Below are positions 63,901 to 64,000 of a DNA stretch of 64,000 nucleotides, in pieces. A program made the position numbers and the translations under genes. The stretch lies in the NCBI RefSeq assembly GCF_030845195.1, contig NZ_CP132543.1:3055501-3119500 (forward strand). Direction: 5' to 3'. The stretch is from Sanyastnella coralliicola (GTDB lineage Bacteria > Bacteroidota > Bacteroidia > Flavobacteriales_D > Sanyastnellaceae). Below the pieces are notes generated by a model. It ran no database searches. It was not told the DNA's origin and saw only the letters and a program-made list of their open reading frames with translations. The stretch's first letter is position 1. Each line of letters begins with the position of its first letter.

Positions 63901-64000
63901 TATTTAAATACTGTTCTGGATTCCATCGGCTCAAATCCTTCAAGTCAAGGTCTTGCGAAGGCACCAACATGTCTGTCAATGGATCTTCCACACGATTGAT
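60917..64000 (-). CDS. M43 (pappalysin-type) metalloprotease with PKD domains and T9SS type A signal, 5' end missing
   Basis: The frame stays open to the right edge, so the visible 1027 codons lack the start and part of the prodomain. The zinc motif HEIGHYLGLYH with the downstream CDTPPDQ and the Met-turn region MDYTNLYCFNQFTQGQ are M43 hallmarks; the protease part covers roughly the first 190 visible residues. Then come PKD/Ig-like segments (VFSGEGGTWPVGTTLEFVNDSEGVTEYTWTI), a large propeller-like region, two LDLGPDMSLCADGSTVTLDAG-type modules and a type A sorting domain (LDLLSPNPVSQHLNV ... GIYSVTI ... HRVVKE). Secreted protease. Confidence 0.9.
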   Translation of the reverse strand: MNRVEDPLTDMLVPSQDLDLKDLSRWNPEQYLNIWLVKQITREENNSGVVGYATFPDAHGMDIDGIVCEAEFFGTPQEDYSKVHIHEIGHYLGLYHTFQDLCPNDDCQTSGDWVCDTPPDQVGFNYFCYDGTNSCTTDEDDTSENNPFRAVELGGLGDQLDEADNYMDYTNLYCFNQFTQGQSDRMVAALLEVRFSLLDGDRCSTPCETPFPAEILAGSTELEVGDNEPFVLDATDFTGINWYIDNVFVSDETTFIFDASAEGEFELVAEVFNDEPGCTQEFEYVITVTCGVSAVFSGEGGTWPVGTTLEFVNDSEGVTEYTWTINGEEVGSEAILNYTFDQGGVFTIQLDVTNGLCIDAYVLNVAIGNCATGREANVWYFQNSSGNFFGLEFNPGEDFLIEEQPPLPGPLGHNKSTFCDGAGNLMYATNGVAIFDPEGNEIQNGGGLLSNQSSHWGSVFIRKPGSDHEIYLFTCDSEENNFANGIRYHVIDETLNGGLGGVIEGEKNILIETNDWESITTIRHCNLVDFWVAFYDGEDNTIKSYLVNENGVADTPVVSDVPAFPIDQGYIYPLKANGPGDLLLQGPVVYNFDPSTGEAEHVFTFETELVFSNALSFGGTKAYFQIGELFVDLVQADLSLPVDQWQESLTVIDELSVIDLGIGMSLGPDGRIYQEETFGGWLSIIENPDAPANEVIFNDNAEFIEGTVNGLANFHHGYIYGPQLFVEGEETVCAGVTESYNVFAPDCVTSPITWSIEGDASFMETAPGVVDVTFNSEGEIALVAEVELFCGAIIDTTYISVGAAIDLDLGPDMSLCADGSTVTLDAGPGFESYEWQDGSEEQTFEVTTTGIYTCTVSNGVCEVTDEIAFEAFIDPVIDLGPDQDICEEAIVLNAGNDFLDYVWQDGWTGPTYTVYEAGTYWVTTSTPCFATDTVVVTDCGIIINSIGEQLASLDLLSPNPVSQHLNVSLGTPADFIRIHDTQGRLVFEESVNSRTQLTVDLAALAPGIYSVTIGDGEERRVHRVVKE

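Overview
This window looks like a chromosome segment from a member of the Bacteroidota, probably Flavobacteriales (genus not determinable here). The evidence is several proteins with type IX secretion (T9SS) C-terminal sorting domains of type A and one of type B, a PorP/SprF protein, recurrent TAnnTTTG-like -7 promoter elements, a class I HMG-CoA reductase and a CzcA-TolC fusion. No rRNA or tRNA gene was recognised.

Layout. 1-9.7 kb: a repetitive surface-protein locus. Three two-gene minus-strand units each pair a jellyroll-type protein with a second secreted protein. One second gene is full length with an S74 autochaperone domain; the other two are cut at the same residue. A plus-strand secreted protein follows, and its 3' tail is duplicated at the left window edge. 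9.7-17.9 kb: a YkgJ-type protein, then a three-gene operon for a 1.7-kb-residue PKD adhesin with type B signal, a TPR/PD40 protein and PorP/SprF. 18.6-29.5 kb: a tightly overlapping ten-gene operon that reads as an uncharacterised polar-lipid pathway (HMG-CoA reductase, UbiA-like, PEP-synthase-like phosphotransferase, CdsA, CDP-alcohol phosphotransferase, BtaA-like, polyprenol kinase-like, GNAT, SRPBCC, AMP-ligase). 29.9-39.0 kb: RDD protein, S41 peptidase, lipoprotein, SIMPL protein, Rieske-glutamate synthase fusion, small membrane protein and two glycosyltransferases. 39.4-47.1 kb: two nearly identical IS982-type elements exactly bracketing a heavy-metal efflux operon. 47.1-52.1 kb: AT-richer accessory DNA with an XRE regulator, a coiled-coil gene, two 27-nt tandem arrays, a DUF6869-like gene, a phosphatase remnant and hypothetical secreted proteins. 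52.5-64 kb: kelch T9SS protein, AddB-like nuclease, TPR protein, murB, a two-component pair and an M43 metalloprotease that runs off the right edge.

The most unusual feature cuts across all regions. Most intergenic spaces are filled by islands written in 7-nt words. The words change along an island but the 7-nt register holds, for 238 nt without a slip at 3795-4032. Word order is similar from island to island, and copies differ by gain or loss of whole words. Islands run into -7 promoter elements lying only 3-4 nt from the start codon, provide C-terminal codons of neighbouring genes, and sit between duplicated gene tails. Hairpins whose stems change in a compensatory way are embedded in them. 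All functional statements come from reading the sequence without database searches.
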